Shown here: piece by piece, positions 1 to 8,561 of the stretch | How the letters are laid out: each line of letters starts with the position of its first letter | Position numbering within the stretch: the first letter of the stretch is position 1 | Program-made: the position numbers and the translations under genes | The notes under the pieces: generated by a model | What the model was told of the DNA's origin: nothing | Database searches by the model: none | Seen by the model: the letters and a program-made list of their open reading frames with translations, nothing else | Assembly (NCBI GenBank): GCA_046727855.1 | Contig: JBKPDL010000004.1 | Location: 1 to 34,568, forward strand | Origin: DASPWV01 sp046727855 | GTDB lineage: Bacteria > Acidobacteriota > Vicinamibacteria > Vicinamibacterales > UBA2999 | Direction: 5' to 3' | DNA length: 34,568 nt

Positions 1-55
1 CGCCCTTGATATCCCGATGCCTGCGGAGCCTCGCCCTTGGCTGGTTGGCAGTATT

Positions 56-139
56 TGCTTGGCGCGCTCCGCGCGCCTAGGACCGCTATGCGGACCAGCA
101 ACGAGTACAAAATTCACGTTGGGGGCCGCATAGCGGTCC
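56..139 (-). repeat. Double-hairpin repeat, copy 1 (diverged, inverted)
   Basis: Read on the minus strand, this is a diverged copy of the 100-bp elements at 5254-5353 and 34102-34201. A 14-bp inverted repeat (80-93 with 126-139) encloses a conserved loop region containing TGAATTTTGTAC. It is followed by a second hairpin, GGCGCGCTCCGCGCGCC on the plus strand (61-77), bordered by CTTG (58-61). Compared with the other copies, two stem base pairs have changed on both sides (T:A to C:G and A:T to G:C), so pairing is kept. It lies about 24 bp upstream of the dehydrogenase start. Confidence 0.85.
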
Positions 140-162
140 AAACAGGTTGATGCGGGGTGACC

Positions 163-858
163 ATGACACCAGCTCGTTTCCTCGTAACCGGTGGCAGTCA
201 GGGAATCGGCGCCGCCATTGTCGAACTCGCGTCGAAGGCCGGTCACCAGGTGGTGTTCACCGGCCGCAACGAGCAACTCATCGACACGACCGCACGCAAG
301 ACCGGAGCGTATGGGCTTCAAGCCGACGTATCGGTGAGCGACGACAACGCCAGAACCATTCAAGTATGCCTGGACCGGATGGGCGGCGTGGACGTCCTCG
401 TCAACAACGCCGGGTACGCCTATCGTGCCGAGATCGGCGCACTCGACGTCGATCAGATGAAGACGATGTTCGACACGAACGTGTTCGGGCTGGTGGATGT
501 CACCAATCGTGTCGTGCCGCAGATGAAGGCGCAGGGCTCGGGCGATATCGTGAACATCGCGTCGACGTCCGGCATGAAGGGCGCTGCGACCGCGACAGCC
601 TACGCCGCGAGCAAGTGGGCCGTGCGCGGCATCAGCCAGTGCTGGCAGGCGGAGTTGCGGCCACACGGCATCCGGGTGATCTGCGTCTGCCCCTCAGAAG
701 TCCAGACCGGCTTTGGCGGCAGGGCCGGGCGCAACAACCCCAACAAGCTGTACGCAGTGGACATCGGCGAGACGATCATGGCCGCGCTCAACATGCCGCG
801 ACGCGCGCTCTGGCCGGAGTTGGCGGTGTTCGCCAACAATCCGTGGAAAGAAGACTGA
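163..858 (+). CDS. Short-chain dehydrogenase/reductase (SDR family)
   Basis: Classical SDR oxidoreductase of 231 residues, a normal length for the family. It should bind NAD(P) and reduce or oxidise an alcohol/carbonyl substrate in the cytoplasm; the substrate cannot be read from sequence. The cofactor-binding glycine motif TGGSQGIG is at residues 9-16, the NNAG motif at 81-84, and the catalytic YAASK (Tyr147, Lys151) follows a Ser-rich strand near residue 134. The ATG at 163 is preferred because GGGG lies about 5 nt upstream; an in-frame GTG at 157 would add two residues. It stands alone: a hairpin repeat sits just upstream and the next gene starts about 220 bp downstream. The family call is secure, the specific role unknown. 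Confidence 0.93.
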   Translation: MTPARFLVTGGSQGIGAAIVELASKAGHQVVFTGRNEQLIDTTARKTGAYGLQADVSVSDDNARTIQVCLDRMGGVDVLVNNAGYAYRAEIGALDVDQMKTMFDTNVFGLVDVTNRVVPQMKAQGSGDIVNIASTSGMKGAATATAYAASKWAVRGISQCWQAELRPHGIRVICVCPSEVQTGFGGRAGRNNPNKLYAVDIGETIMAALNMPRRALWPELAVFANNPWKED

Positions 859-1008
859 GTTCGACCCACCGGCATCACTTGGCATGGGAGTGAATTCCGG
901 GCGGGCGTTCGGCGCTCGGTGATCAGCTCCCGGCGCATCCCGCAACCCATCGCGCTTGTCTCCCGTCTAACAGGGTGCTGGTGAGAACACCGGACCACGC
1001 GAATTCCA

Positions 1009-1052
1009 AATTCAAAATGCGAAAAGACCCTTCGAATTTTGCATTTTGAATT
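1009..1052. repeat. AT-rich inverted repeat before ADOP permease 1
   Basis: AATTCAAAATGC (1009-1020) pairs perfectly with GCATTTTGAATT (1041-1052), with further partial AAAA/TTTT pairing inside. The tract is conspicuously A+T-rich in GC-rich surroundings and ends about 25 bp before the permease start, so it falls in the likely 5' leader or promoter region. It could be a cruciform or leader hairpin, or the remnant of a small mobile repeat. Confidence 0.7.
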
Positions 1053-1077
1053 CGAGCTGGCTCTGCTGAGGCTTGCG

Positions 1078-3636
1078 ATGGCAACTTTGATTCGCGAACT
1101 GCGCTACACGCTGCGCCAGTTCTTGGCGGCGCGCGTCTTCACGGCCACCGCCGTGCTTACGCTCGCGCTCGGAATCGGCGGCACGACGGCCATTTTTACG
1201 CTCATCCATGCGGTGATGCTGCGCTCGTTGCCGGTCAGCGATCCATCACGGCTCTACCGCATTGGCGATAGCGACACCTGCTGCGTGCAGGGCGGCCCGC
1301 AGGATCGCTGGGGGATGTTCTCGTTTCCGTTGTTCGAGCGGCTGAAGGCGGAGACGCCGGAATTCGAAGAGCTCACGGCCTTTCAGGCAGGCGGCGCGCG
1401 TGTGAGCGTGCGGCGAGAGAATGTCGACACGACGGCGAGGCCTCTCCGCTCCGAGTACGTGACCGGCAATTACTTCTCGACGCTCGGCGTCAACGCGTTC
1501 GCGGGCCGTCTTCTCACTGCAGCCGACGACAGGCCGGCGGCACCGCCCGCGATCGTCCTCAGCTATCACGCGTGGCAGGGCGCGTACGGCGGCGATTCGT
1601 CGATTGTCGGCGCCACGCTCCATGTCGAGGGGCACGCGTTCACCGTGATCGGTGTCTCGCCACCGGGATTCTTCGGCGAAACGCTTCGCCCCGATCCGCC
1701 GGATCTGTGGATACCGCTCCAGCAGGAGCCGTTGATCAACGGCGATACCTCTATCCTCCGCCAGCCGGTCTCCGCGTGGCTGCGCGTGATCGGACGGCTG
1801 CGGCCTGGCGCGACGATCGACGGAATGAACGCGCGGCTCACCGGCGTTCTCCATCAATGGTTGCAGCACGACTCCGGGTATCCGGCCAACTGGATGCCGA
1901 ATGTCATCCAATCGCTGCCCAAGCAGGTGATCAACGTTGTCCCGGCGGGCGCCGGCGTCGGCATCATGAAAGAGCAGTACGGACGCAGCCTGCAGATTCT
2001 CCTCGGCGTCTGCGCGCTGGTGCTCCTGATCGCATGCGCCAACGTCGCCAATCTCCTGCTCGCGCGCGCCATGGCGCGGCGCGCCCAGACCGCCATTCGC
2101 CTCGCCATGGGTGCATCACGTCGGCAGATCGTGACGGAGGCGCTCGTCGAGAGTGTCCTTCTGGCAATCGCGGGCGCGATCGCCGGACTTGTCGTCGCAG
2201 TCGGAGCCGCGCGCCTGCTGCTCTCACTCGCCTTCGCGGGCGCGACGATCCTGCCGATCGACACCCGCCCTTCGCCAATGGTCCTGGCATTCGCGTCCGC
2301 CCTGGCACTCATCACGGGCGTCGTGTTCGGCGCCGCACCCGCGTGGTTCGCGACGCGGACCGATCCAATCGACGCCTTGCGCGGCGCCGGGCGCACGACC
2401 GGTGATCATTCGTCGTTCGCGCGCCAAGCGCTCCTCGTGGTGCAGGCGACGTTGTCGGTCGTCCTCGTCGCCGGGTCCACGATGCTTGCGCGGAGCCTCG
2501 GCAACCTCGCAAACCAGGACTTCGGCTTCGCGATCGACCGCCGCGTCCTCGTGGCGTTGAATCGCCCTCCCGCGACCTACACGGCAGAGAAGCTCGCGGC
2601 TCTTTACCGCGATGTTGAGGAGCGCCTCAATCGCATGCCTGGCGTGCAGGGAGCAGGCCTCGCGCTCTACAACCCGCTCACAGACAACTGGGGCGAGCTC
2701 GTGCTCGTCGCTGGAAAACCGCTGCCGGCGCCGGGAGAACAAGCCGGCGCGTCGTGGGATCGCGTGAGCGCGAACTACCTCCAGCAGCTGGGCGTGAAGC
2801 TCGTGCGTGGACGATACTTTTCTGCCGCCGACAACGAGACGGCAGAGCACGTCGCGGTCGTGAACGAAGCGTTCGTCCGCCGCTTCTTCAAGGCCGATGA
2901 GGATCCGATCGATCAACATTTCGGACTCGATCTGCCGGAAAACGCCGCCACATACCGCATAGTCGGCATCGTACGCGACGCGAAGTTCGCGGGCTTTGCG
3001 CTCAACCGTCCCGCGCGGCCGATGTTCTACGTGCCGCTGGCGCAGACGGTGGATTACCAAAACGAGTTGATGAAGCGTCTCGAATTCCAGTCGCACTTCG
3101 TCCGCGGGCTGCTGCTGGTCACCGACGCGCCGCCAGGCACGCTCGAGCCGCAGCTGAAACGCGTGCTCGCCGAGGCGGATCCGAATCTGACCGTCACCAG
3201 CGTCCGAACGCTGCGCCAGCAAGTCGAGCGCTCCTTCGATCAGCAGCGCGCAGTCGCCAGCCTGGCGGGACTCTTCGGCGGCGTCGCGCTCGTGCTCGCT
3301 GCGATCGGGCTGTACGGCGTCACGGCGTATTCGGTGGCGCGGCGAACGAACGAGATCGGCATCCGCATGGCGCTTGGGGCCGATCGTGGGAAGGTGATCG
3401 GAATTGTCCTCAGCGGGGCGTTCCGCCGGGTCGTCGCGGGTCTTGCGCTCGGCCTGCCGCTCGCCGTTGGCGCCGGCTACATGCTGTCGGCACAGTTGTA
3501 TGGCGTGTCGTTCTGGGATCCGGCGGCGCTAGGCGTTGCTGCGGCGGCGCTCGCGTCGGCCGCGTTCATCGCCACTCTGGTGCCGGCCGCGCGCGCGGCG
3601 TCGATTGCGCCGATGAACGCGCTGCGGACTGAGTGA
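1078..3636 (+). CDS. ADOP-type ABC transporter permease 1 (MacB/FtsX fold)
   Basis: Inner-membrane permease of 852 residues with the duplicated layout typical of acidobacterial orphan permeases: an N-terminal membrane segment (about residues 20-45), a MacB-like periplasmic core, a first FtsX permease domain (about 303-420), a second periplasmic core, and a second FtsX domain (about 727-845). The FtsX signature (helix with CANVANLLLARA, then an IRLAMGAS-type cytoplasmic loop) is seen in both halves as related variants. Such proteins are thought to act with an ABC ATPase in export or mechanotransmission, but none is encoded nearby. The ATG at 1078 has GAGG about 6 nt upstream; an upstream in-frame start at 1039 lies inside an AT-rich palindrome and is less likely. 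The permease family is clear; the substrate is unknown. Confidence 0.93.
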   Translation: MATLIRELRYTLRQFLAARVFTATAVLTLALGIGGTTAIFTLIHAVMLRSLPVSDPSRLYRIGDSDTCCVQGGPQDRWGMFSFPLFERLKAETPEFEELTAFQAGGARVSVRRENVDTTARPLRSEYVTGNYFSTLGVNAFAGRLLTAADDRPAAPPAIVLSYHAWQGAYGGDSSIVGATLHVEGHAFTVIGVSPPGFFGETLRPDPPDLWIPLQQEPLINGDTSILRQPVSAWLRVIGRLRPGATIDGMNARLTGVLHQWLQHDSGYPANWMPNVIQSLPKQVINVVPAGAGVGIMKEQYGRSLQILLGVCALVLLIACANVANLLLARAMARRAQTAIRLAMGASRRQIVTEALVESVLLAIAGAIAGLVVAVGAARLLLSLAFAGATILPIDTRPSPMVLAFASALALITGVVFGAAPAWFATRTDPIDALRGAGRTTGDHSSFARQALLVVQATLSVVLVAGSTMLARSLGNLANQDFGFAIDRRVLVALNRPPATYTAEKLAALYRDVEERLNRMPGVQGAGLALYNPLTDNWGELVLVAGKPLPAPGEQAGASWDRVSANYLQQLGVKLVRGRYFSAADNETAEHVAVVNEAFVRRFFKADEDPIDQHFGLDLPENAATYRIVGIVRDAKFAGFALNRPARPMFYVPLAQTVDYQNELMKRLEFQSHFVRGLLLVTDAPPGTLEPQLKRVLAEADPNLTVTSVRTLRQQVERSFDQQRAVASLAGLFGGVALVLAAIGLYGVTAYSVARRTNEIGIRMALGADRGKVIGIVLSGAFRRVVAGLALGLPLAVGAGYMLSAQLYGVSFWDPAALGVAAAALASAAFIATLVPAARAASIAPMNALRTE

Positions 3637-3649
3637 TTCGCCGCGGCAT

Positions 3650-4141
3650 TTATCGCATTTCCTTCGGCCGCCAGAGATCGAGAAGCGATCCCCGGGTACT
3701 CGCGTCGAGGTCGCGCCAGCGAGCGATTGGCAACCGGATCTCGGCGAGGGCAGCGGTTGGCAAGCCGTGCTGCTCGCCGGTAAGCTGCTCGATCAGACCC
3801 TCCAAACCGGGATTGTGCCCGACGATCATCACGGTCCCGGCGTTCGCCTTGACGGTGCGCAGCACCGCGATGATGTCATCGGGATTCGCCGCGTAGAGCC
3901 GCGGATCGAATAGGATCTTACCCGCGTAGCCAGCCGCCTCACCTACAGCCTCCGCCGTCATCGCGGCCCGCACCGCATCAGAGCTGATGATCAGATCGGG
4001 GATCAGTCGCTGCTCGCACACGAGTTCGCCCATTCGCCGTGCGTCGCGTTCGCCGCGCTTGTTCAGCGGTCGTTCGTGATCGGGGAGGCCACTGTCGCTC
4101 CAGCTCGACTTGGCGTGCCTGAGAATCAACAGGACTTTCAT
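3650..4141 (-). CDS. sixA: SixA-type histidine phosphatase
   Basis: Histidine phosphatase (phosphoglycerate-mutase superfamily) of 163 residues, the compact size of SixA proteins that remove phosphate from phosphohistidine. The RHAKSSW motif at residues 8-14 supplies the catalytic Arg8-His9 pair, and the second conserved histidine is in VGHNPGLE (His109). The ERPLNKRGERDA stretch near residue 23 is also typical. It is convergent with ADOP permease 1, with only 13 bp between stop codons and no obvious terminator hairpin. No phosphotransfer protein is encoded beside it, so its partner is unknown. The gene symbol reflects family membership, not proven orthology with E. coli. Confidence 0.9.
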   Translation of the reverse strand: MKVLLILRHAKSSWSDSGLPDHERPLNKRGERDARRMGELVCEQRLIPDLIISSDAVRAAMTAEAVGEAAGYAGKILFDPRLYAANPDDIIAVLRTVKANAGTVMIVGHNPGLEGLIEQLTGEQHGLPTAALAEIRLPIARWRDLDASTRGSLLDLWRPKEMR

Positions 4142-4254
4142 CGTCGCGAGTATCGGTCGATCGAGCTTTTCTCAGCGCTTTGGCTTCTATAATCGAACCG
4201 AAGCGCGCGTCCCGGAGCCGCCGCGGTGTGCGCGAATCGAGTGCGTTGCGCCGG

Positions 4255-5031
4255 TCAATACCGGCGTGTGACGAGGCGGCTCAAGTCGCAATTCGCGGGC
4301 AACGCTACCTTCTCAGGCGGCAGATTGCCCATGTAGCACCCGGGAATGTAATAGAACGTGCTTGCCGGTGCAGCGGGCGGCTGGTTCCTCTTCGTTTCGG
4401 GTCGGTCACGCGATTGCGTTCGCGGCGCTCGCGACGGCGATTCTCGGTCCGTGCGCTTCAACTCCCCGCGATACGTAATCGTTCGTCCAGGAGCGATCTT
4501 CACGCTGACCACCAATGTTTCGTAGCCTGCTGCCCTGATCTCGAACGTGTGCGAACCGGCGGCGAGCTGCAGCTCTCCGTTGAAATCCTCGGGCGTACCG
4601 ATGTATTCGCCGTTGACGAACAGCTGCGCATGCGGAGGCTCGAGTTCGAGTCGCAAGGCGCCAACCTGCGACTGCTGTTCGCTGGCAACCGGCGGGCCTT
4701 CGGGGATCGCGTAAGGTGCCGGCGCGATCTCGCCCGGTGCAAGCGCACCCCAACCGTACGTCGGCACCAGAAACACCACGTTGTTGCCCAAACCTCGGCC
4801 GCGTAATCGCTGACGCCGCGGAGGTAGAGCGTCGTTGCTCGGTTGCGGAGCGCCCGTCGGAGGAAGGCCGATCGCCGGGAGTGGCAGTCCAATCGATGGG
4901 AGCGGCAGTCCAATCGGAGGAAGCGATGCCGCACTCGGCGCCGGAGGCTCGGCTGTTTGTGCCACGGCTACAGCGGGTAATCCGATCAGTACAATTACGG
5001 CACAGCTCAAACGCATCGGTCTTTCATTCAC
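4255..5031 (-). CDS. Secreted PEGA-domain protein with Pro-rich linker
   Basis: Exported protein of 258 residues. The N-terminus has a hydrophobic segment ending in AVAVAQ, a likely signal peptide. A low-complexity stretch follows in which an LPxIGLP unit recurs several times (about residues 38-58). The middle carries a PEGA-like beta domain (about 132-195): a VNGEYIGT turn, then GSHTFEIRAAGYE and a terminal strand, the usual pattern for this surface or periplasmic domain. The C-terminal part is Arg/Pro-rich. Initiation could be at 5031 or at the in-frame ATG at 5016, which starts directly at the signal peptide. It lies upstream of sixA on the same strand with a 113-bp gap. The function is unknown; PEGA domains are usually structural or binding modules. 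Confidence 0.75.
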   Translation of the reverse strand: MNERPMRLSCAVIVLIGLPAVAVAQTAEPPAPSAASLPPIGLPLPSIGLPLPAIGLPPTGAPQPSNDALPPRRQRLRGRGLGNNVVFLVPTYGWGALAPGEIAPAPYAIPEGPPVASEQQSQVGALRLELEPPHAQLFVNGEYIGTPEDFNGELQLAAGSHTFEIRAAGYETLVVSVKIAPGRTITYRGELKRTDRESPSRAPRTQSRDRPETKRNQPPAAPASTFYYIPGCYMGNLPPEKVALPANCDLSRLVTRRY

Positions 5032-5110
5032 TATAGCGCCGACGGACCGCGATAACGCGGGAAGCCCACGTATCGTGGTCTGTTAGTTCTCGTCGCGGGC
5101 AACCGCCGTC

Positions 5111-5253
5111 CTAGAATCGCCACGCAACGCCGGTGGTGAGACTGAATCGGCTCTCTACGCCTCCTCCACCGAGGGTGACGAAATCGCTTAACGGCGCAAC
5201 TGAGCGACGCCGGATCATCAGATGGTCCTCCCTCGCCCGCTCGGCTCCGGCTA
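5111..5253 (-). pseudogene. C-terminal remnant of an outer-membrane beta-barrel protein
   Basis: On the minus strand the last 40 or so codons before the stop at 5111 encode alternating polar/hydrophobic residues ending in RFSLTTGVAWRF. A terminal aromatic Phe after such a strand is the signature of outer-membrane barrel proteins recognised by BAM. The reading frame has no barrel upstream: at 5254 it runs into the 100-bp hairpin repeat. The simplest inference is a barrel gene truncated by, or at the border of, that repeat. This rests on a short stretch and could be coincidental. Confidence 0.4.
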
Positions 5254-5353
5254 TTAGACCGTTATGCGGCCACAGACGTGAATTTTGTACGCGTTGTGGA
5301 CCCGCATAACGGTCTACGGCGCGCGGAGCGCGCCAAGCCAACAACAAGAACTA
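5254..5353 (+). repeat. Double-hairpin repeat, copy 2 (100 bp, identical to copy 3)
   Basis: This 100-bp block matches 34102-34201 at every base. It contains a 15-bp perfect inverted repeat (5255-5269 with 5302-5316) whose interior adds a second imperfect stem (CCACA/TGTGG), then the 17-nt hairpin GGCGCGCGGAGCGCGCC (5318-5334) followed by CAAG. It ends 1 bp before the stop codon of the minus-strand gene at 5355 and abuts a truncated barrel-protein remnant on the other side. The features suggest a small non-autonomous mobile repeat. No target-site duplication is evident. Confidence 0.9.
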
Positions 5354-5354
5354 G

Positions 5355-6485
5355 TTACTGCTGCTTGTTGGGCACGGCCTGCTTTTCCTTCGCGCGTTCG
5401 CCCGAGAGGATGTTGGAGAGGGCGTAGTTGCCTTCGTGACAGCCGTATTCGTAAATCTGCTCGTCGATGCGCTTGAACGGCAGCTCGCCAGTGATCGGCG
5501 CAGTGAAGCTTGAAGGGTCTTCCATCGTGAAGCGATAGAGAATGGTATCCGGGCCCGTGCGCGTGAAACGCTCCGTCACTTTCAGATCCTCGGACGCGCC
5601 GCGGTATGGCCACAGAATGCTCGTTTGCGCCAGCTGCACCGGGTTGATATTGGTTGTCTCAACGACCAGCGTCTGACCCTCCCAATGACCGATCGAATCA
5701 CCGAACCAGGGCTGCACGTGCTTCGGCAGGTGTTGGGTTGCACCAAGTCGAATGATGCGGACGTCGTGCACCATTTCGGTGAGGATCATCACCTGATCCT
5801 TCGTCTGCACGATGGTGTAGTTGTTGTTGTAGAAGTAGTTCGGCAGCATCGGCGGGCCCGCGTTCGAACCGAAGGACAACAAACACCGGTCGGAGAGCGG
5901 CCGCGTTTCCGGATGATCGAACTCGCCGTATTTCTTGGCGAGCGCGGCCCGTTCGCTTAACCGCTGCTTCGCTGCGTCGGTCAGCGGCGGGAAGCGGCCG
6001 TCCTTCGGATCGATGATGATGGAACTGCGCGCGACGCCGTCGATCCGGATCACGTTGCTGCCGGGATCGAGCCAGAAGCCGTTGTAGCCACCAACCTTCC
6101 CGCCGGCTGCTTCGGCGATGCGCTCGATGAACGACGGCTCGCCCGGCGCAGTGAGCGCCTTCTCGTCGCCGCCGGCTACTGGCGTGCCGCGATTGGGGTC
6201 GCTCGCCTTATCCCGGAACTCTGCGACAAAGCGCGCGCGTTCCTCGATGGCGGCGGCTTCGGCGTCAGTGAGTGTCGCGGACTGCGTACCCATCCGCTCG
6301 AGCGGTGTCTGAGTCTCGTTGCTCCAGTTCCCTTGCAGGTCGGGCTTGCCCTCGAGGGTGCGCGGCACGACATGCGGCTTCCCTTTCGCGGCAGGCGTCT
6401 GCGCGGCGAGTGGGGCGAAGGTTACGACAAGGACGCTGGTGACGCAGGCGAGCGCGCCGAGCAATCGTCGGGGATGAGCGGTCAT
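5355..6485 (-). CDS. Secreted protein of an acidobacterial family, function unknown
   Basis: Exported protein of 376 residues. The ATG at 6485 starts a signal peptide (MTAHPRRLLGALACV then a hydrophobic core ending at LAAQ), and GGAG sits about 8 nt upstream; an in-frame start 41 codons earlier would precede the signal peptide and is unlikely. The mature part begins with a recognisable module around EGKPDLQGNWSNETQTP, found in many paralogous secreted proteins of Acidobacteriota, followed by DPKDGRFPPLT and a C-terminal beta-rich region containing WFGDSIGHWEGQTLVVETTN. No catalytic motif is apparent. Its stop codon lies 1 bp from hairpin repeat copy 2, so its 3' transcript would carry that structure. 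Confidence 0.8.
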   Translation of the reverse strand: MTAHPRRLLGALACVTSVLVVTFAPLAAQTPAAKGKPHVVPRTLEGKPDLQGNWSNETQTPLERMGTQSATLTDAEAAAIEERARFVAEFRDKASDPNRGTPVAGGDEKALTAPGEPSFIERIAEAAGGKVGGYNGFWLDPGSNVIRIDGVARSSIIIDPKDGRFPPLTDAAKQRLSERAALAKKYGEFDHPETRPLSDRCLLSFGSNAGPPMLPNYFYNNNYTIVQTKDQVMILTEMVHDVRIIRLGATQHLPKHVQPWFGDSIGHWEGQTLVVETTNINPVQLAQTSILWPYRGASEDLKVTERFTRTGPDTILYRFTMEDPSSFTAPITGELPFKRIDEQIYEYGCHEGNYALSNILSGERAKEKQAVPNKQQ

Positions 6486-6898
6486 GGCTGCCACTCCGTT
6501 GGATTTGATTCGAATCGGCTGATGGTCCCATGAATCGCCCGACGTGTCTACGGCCAGGAGGTTCGCAAGGTCGCACGTTGGAGGTTCGCAGGTTGGGGCG
6601 ACGGCCATGCGGCCGCCGCTGTGACGCGGAGCTGAAGCTCCGCGCTACATGATGTCCCCAAAGGCGAACCTGCCGTTGCACTCGGGCCGGCGCGGCGAAG
6701 CTTGCGACTGCACGTAATCGATGCGATTTGAGTACAGCGGTCTGAGGTCGTACCGCCTGCGCGGACCGCAAGTGGTGTGGGCGGTCTCCCCGGCGGCCTG
6801 GACATCGAAGCGCGATCCCACGCATTTATCACATACCTCGCTCACAATCGACGGCGAGCGCCCATCGGTGCGGCCTCACGCACACGCGAACTCGATGA
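6486..6898. other. Gene-poor gap with short repeats
   Basis: No gene is clearly supported in this 413-bp stretch. It holds two copies of an AGGTTCGCA motif near 6559 and 6582, a REP-like palindrome at 6626-6648, and a minus-strand open frame (6645-6845, 66 codons, GTG start) with a CDKC motif but no ribosome-binding site or recognised relative. That frame could be a small protein or a chance opening; I do not call it. Confidence 0.5.
6626..6648 (-). repeat. REP-like palindrome (GTAGCGCGGA type), copy A
   Basis: Read on the minus strand, GTAGCGCGGA leads into a short stem-loop (GCGGAGCT/AGCTCCGC around TC). It matches the sequence at 29810-29833 at 21 of 23 bases, and the two differences are the two sides of one stem base pair, so pairing is conserved. 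This resembles dispersed REP-like repeats that start with a GTAG tetranucleotide. Confidence 0.75.
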
Positions 6899-7660
6899 TC
6901 AGAAGCTCAATAGGAGCAGCGGGCCATCGTGGATGAGTCCGACGTTCCGGGCATACGTCTTGAAGCCTCTGCTTCCGTCCAGCGGGTTGAAGTCGCGAAC
7001 CCTGATCGTATCGGTGAACGTGCCCGCCGGCGTGGTGACGCCGCGGCCGACGTCGACAATGGTCGCTCGATCTTCCGCCACACCGGGAGCGACTTCTTGC
7101 TGGAAGGTCATGCCCTCCTGCGGGTCTGCCGGCATGAAAATCCCAGGTGCGTTGTTGGGGGCATCAGCGCGCCAAGCTCCTTCGTGGCTTACGCCTCCCT
7201 CGGGTAGGAAGATATCAACGTCCTCACCGAAGTAGCAGACCGTGCCTTCCTGGGTTTGCGCGAAATAGTTGATCGATGTCTCAATCACGAACTCTTCGTC
7301 ATCGATCTCACCGTCTCCATCGTCATCTTCCCACTCCAATTCCTCTACCCGCACCGCTTCGATCGTTGGCACGCCATCTTTGGGCGCGCGGTAGAACCGT
7401 TCCACCCCGTTCAGCACGGTAATGCGGAGGCCCAGGTCATCAGGACCTTCTTTGCCAACGAGCACCCACTGCTGACCTGCCTGCAATGGGAAGAAGGGAT
7501 TATCGACATTGGTGCTGAACGTGTTGCTTTGCGGTGCGCACAACGAAAGAGGCAGCTCTTGGGCTGCAGCGCTCCCGGCAAAGCTCAACGCGAGCGCCAT
7601 CGAGATGGCGAAGGGCGTCCAGGGGCATCTGAACGGTTTGATTCTTCGTTGGTTTTGCAT
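6899..7660 (-). CDS. Secreted protein with a lone EF-hand-type loop
   Basis: Exported protein of 253 residues. The ATG at 7660 has AGGAG 6 nt upstream and begins a signal peptide (basic start, hydrophobic core, SAAAQ). The mature protein has a DNPFFPLQAGQQWVLVG segment near its start and a beta-rich remainder. Around residue 120 is DDDGDGEIDDEE, which fits the 12-position EF-hand calcium loop (acidic 1, 3 and 5, Gly6, Ile8, Glu12). Only one loop is present and the flanking sequence need not be helical, so calcium binding is inference. No enzyme motif was recognised. It is followed, after a 413-bp gap, by another secreted protein on the same strand. Confidence 0.8.
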   Translation of the reverse strand: MQNQRRIKPFRCPWTPFAISMALALSFAGSAAAQELPLSLCAPQSNTFSTNVDNPFFPLQAGQQWVLVGKEGPDDLGLRITVLNGVERFYRAPKDGVPTIEAVRVEELEWEDDDGDGEIDDEEFVIETSINYFAQTQEGTVCYFGEDVDIFLPEGGVSHEGAWRADAPNNAPGIFMPADPQEGMTFQQEVAPGVAEDRATIVDVGRGVTTPAGTFTDTIRVRDFNPLDGSRGFKTYARNVGLIHDGPLLLLSF

Positions 7661-7824
7661 TGCATTCTCCTGATGCTTGAGTTGTCCTCGTGCGCTAAGC
7701 ACGAATTGCGCGCTACAGCTCCTTGCGACCAAATCGACGACTAGCCTCTGAATGCGGAGGTCTCATAGCGCCCAGCAACCGGCGTACCAGGTCCCGAGTT
7801 TTGCTAATTGTGTGAGTCATTGGC

Positions 7825-8533
7825 TTGCGAACGGATCGCAACGAGATCAGTGCCACCGCGCTGCTGACGGAGGACCTGACGGCCCGGCAACGCGCGGCGA
7901 TCACGGCCGTGTGTACCGACATGCATCGACCGTATCTGAATGCTGTGGGAGCCGTGCTGAAGCAGGCGGAGGTCGTCTTCGACAAGTTTCAGGTCCTCCA
8001 GCACGCCAGCGCGGCGCTCGATGAGGTCCGTCGCCAGGAATTCTTTCGCGGCGGTTCCGTATGCGGGCGCATGGTCGAGGCAAGCGGTGGCTGCTACTTC
8101 GGCGCTGGAAGACCGTGCGCGGATCGAAACGCGCCGAGCTGCAGGCGCTGTTCGCCGTCAACCGGCGTTTGTTCAAAGCGTATGTCCTGCGCGAGCAGCT
8201 CGATCGGCTCTGGACCTACAAGACGCGGCCCGGCGTCTTGGACTTCCTACTCGGATGGATCAAGGCGCTTCGCTGGCAACGGCTCCCCGAGATGGAGCGC
8301 CTCGGCGAGTTCCTCTTCAAGCACATCGAAGGGATCGCGGCGTACTGCGATCATCCGGTCCGCTTCGGTGTCGTCGAGTCGATCAACACGACGATCAAAG
8401 CCGTGCTGCGGCGCGCGCGTGGCATGAAGAGATGCTCCTGCTGAACCTGAAATGGGCCACCGCCCATCCGATCCGATCGGCTCGAGACCTGGCGCGCTTT
8501 CTGAGCGCTCAACCGCTGTACTCAAATCGGTGA
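7825..8533 (+). pseudogene. ISL3-family transposase remnant (frameshifted, N-terminus missing)
   Basis: Three reading frames follow each other and together resemble the DDE catalytic part of an ISL3-type transposase. The first (7825 to about 8055) carries VCTDMHRPYLNAV and AEVVFDKFQVLQHA. The second (about 8055-8427) carries LDRLWTYKTRPGVLDFLL and FGVVESINTTIKAVLRRARGM. The third (about 8423-8533) carries LNLKWATAHPIRSARDLARF and the stop. Two frameshifts near 8055 and 8425 and loss of the N-terminal zinc-binding and helix regions make it non-functional. No terminal inverted repeats were identified, so this is an old insertion remnant. It is convergent with ADOP permease 2. Confidence 0.82.
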
Positions 8534-8561
8534 AGACCGCTTTCCCCTCGGCGTACGAATC

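Noticed and set aside
147..893. 248-codon frame overlapping the SDR gene
   Set aside because: Arg-rich shadow in another frame; the SDR frame has all family motifs.
6645..6845. 66-codon minus-strand frame with a CDKC motif
   Set aside because: No ribosome-binding site, no recognised relative and it overlaps a REP-like repeat; not strong enough to call a gene.
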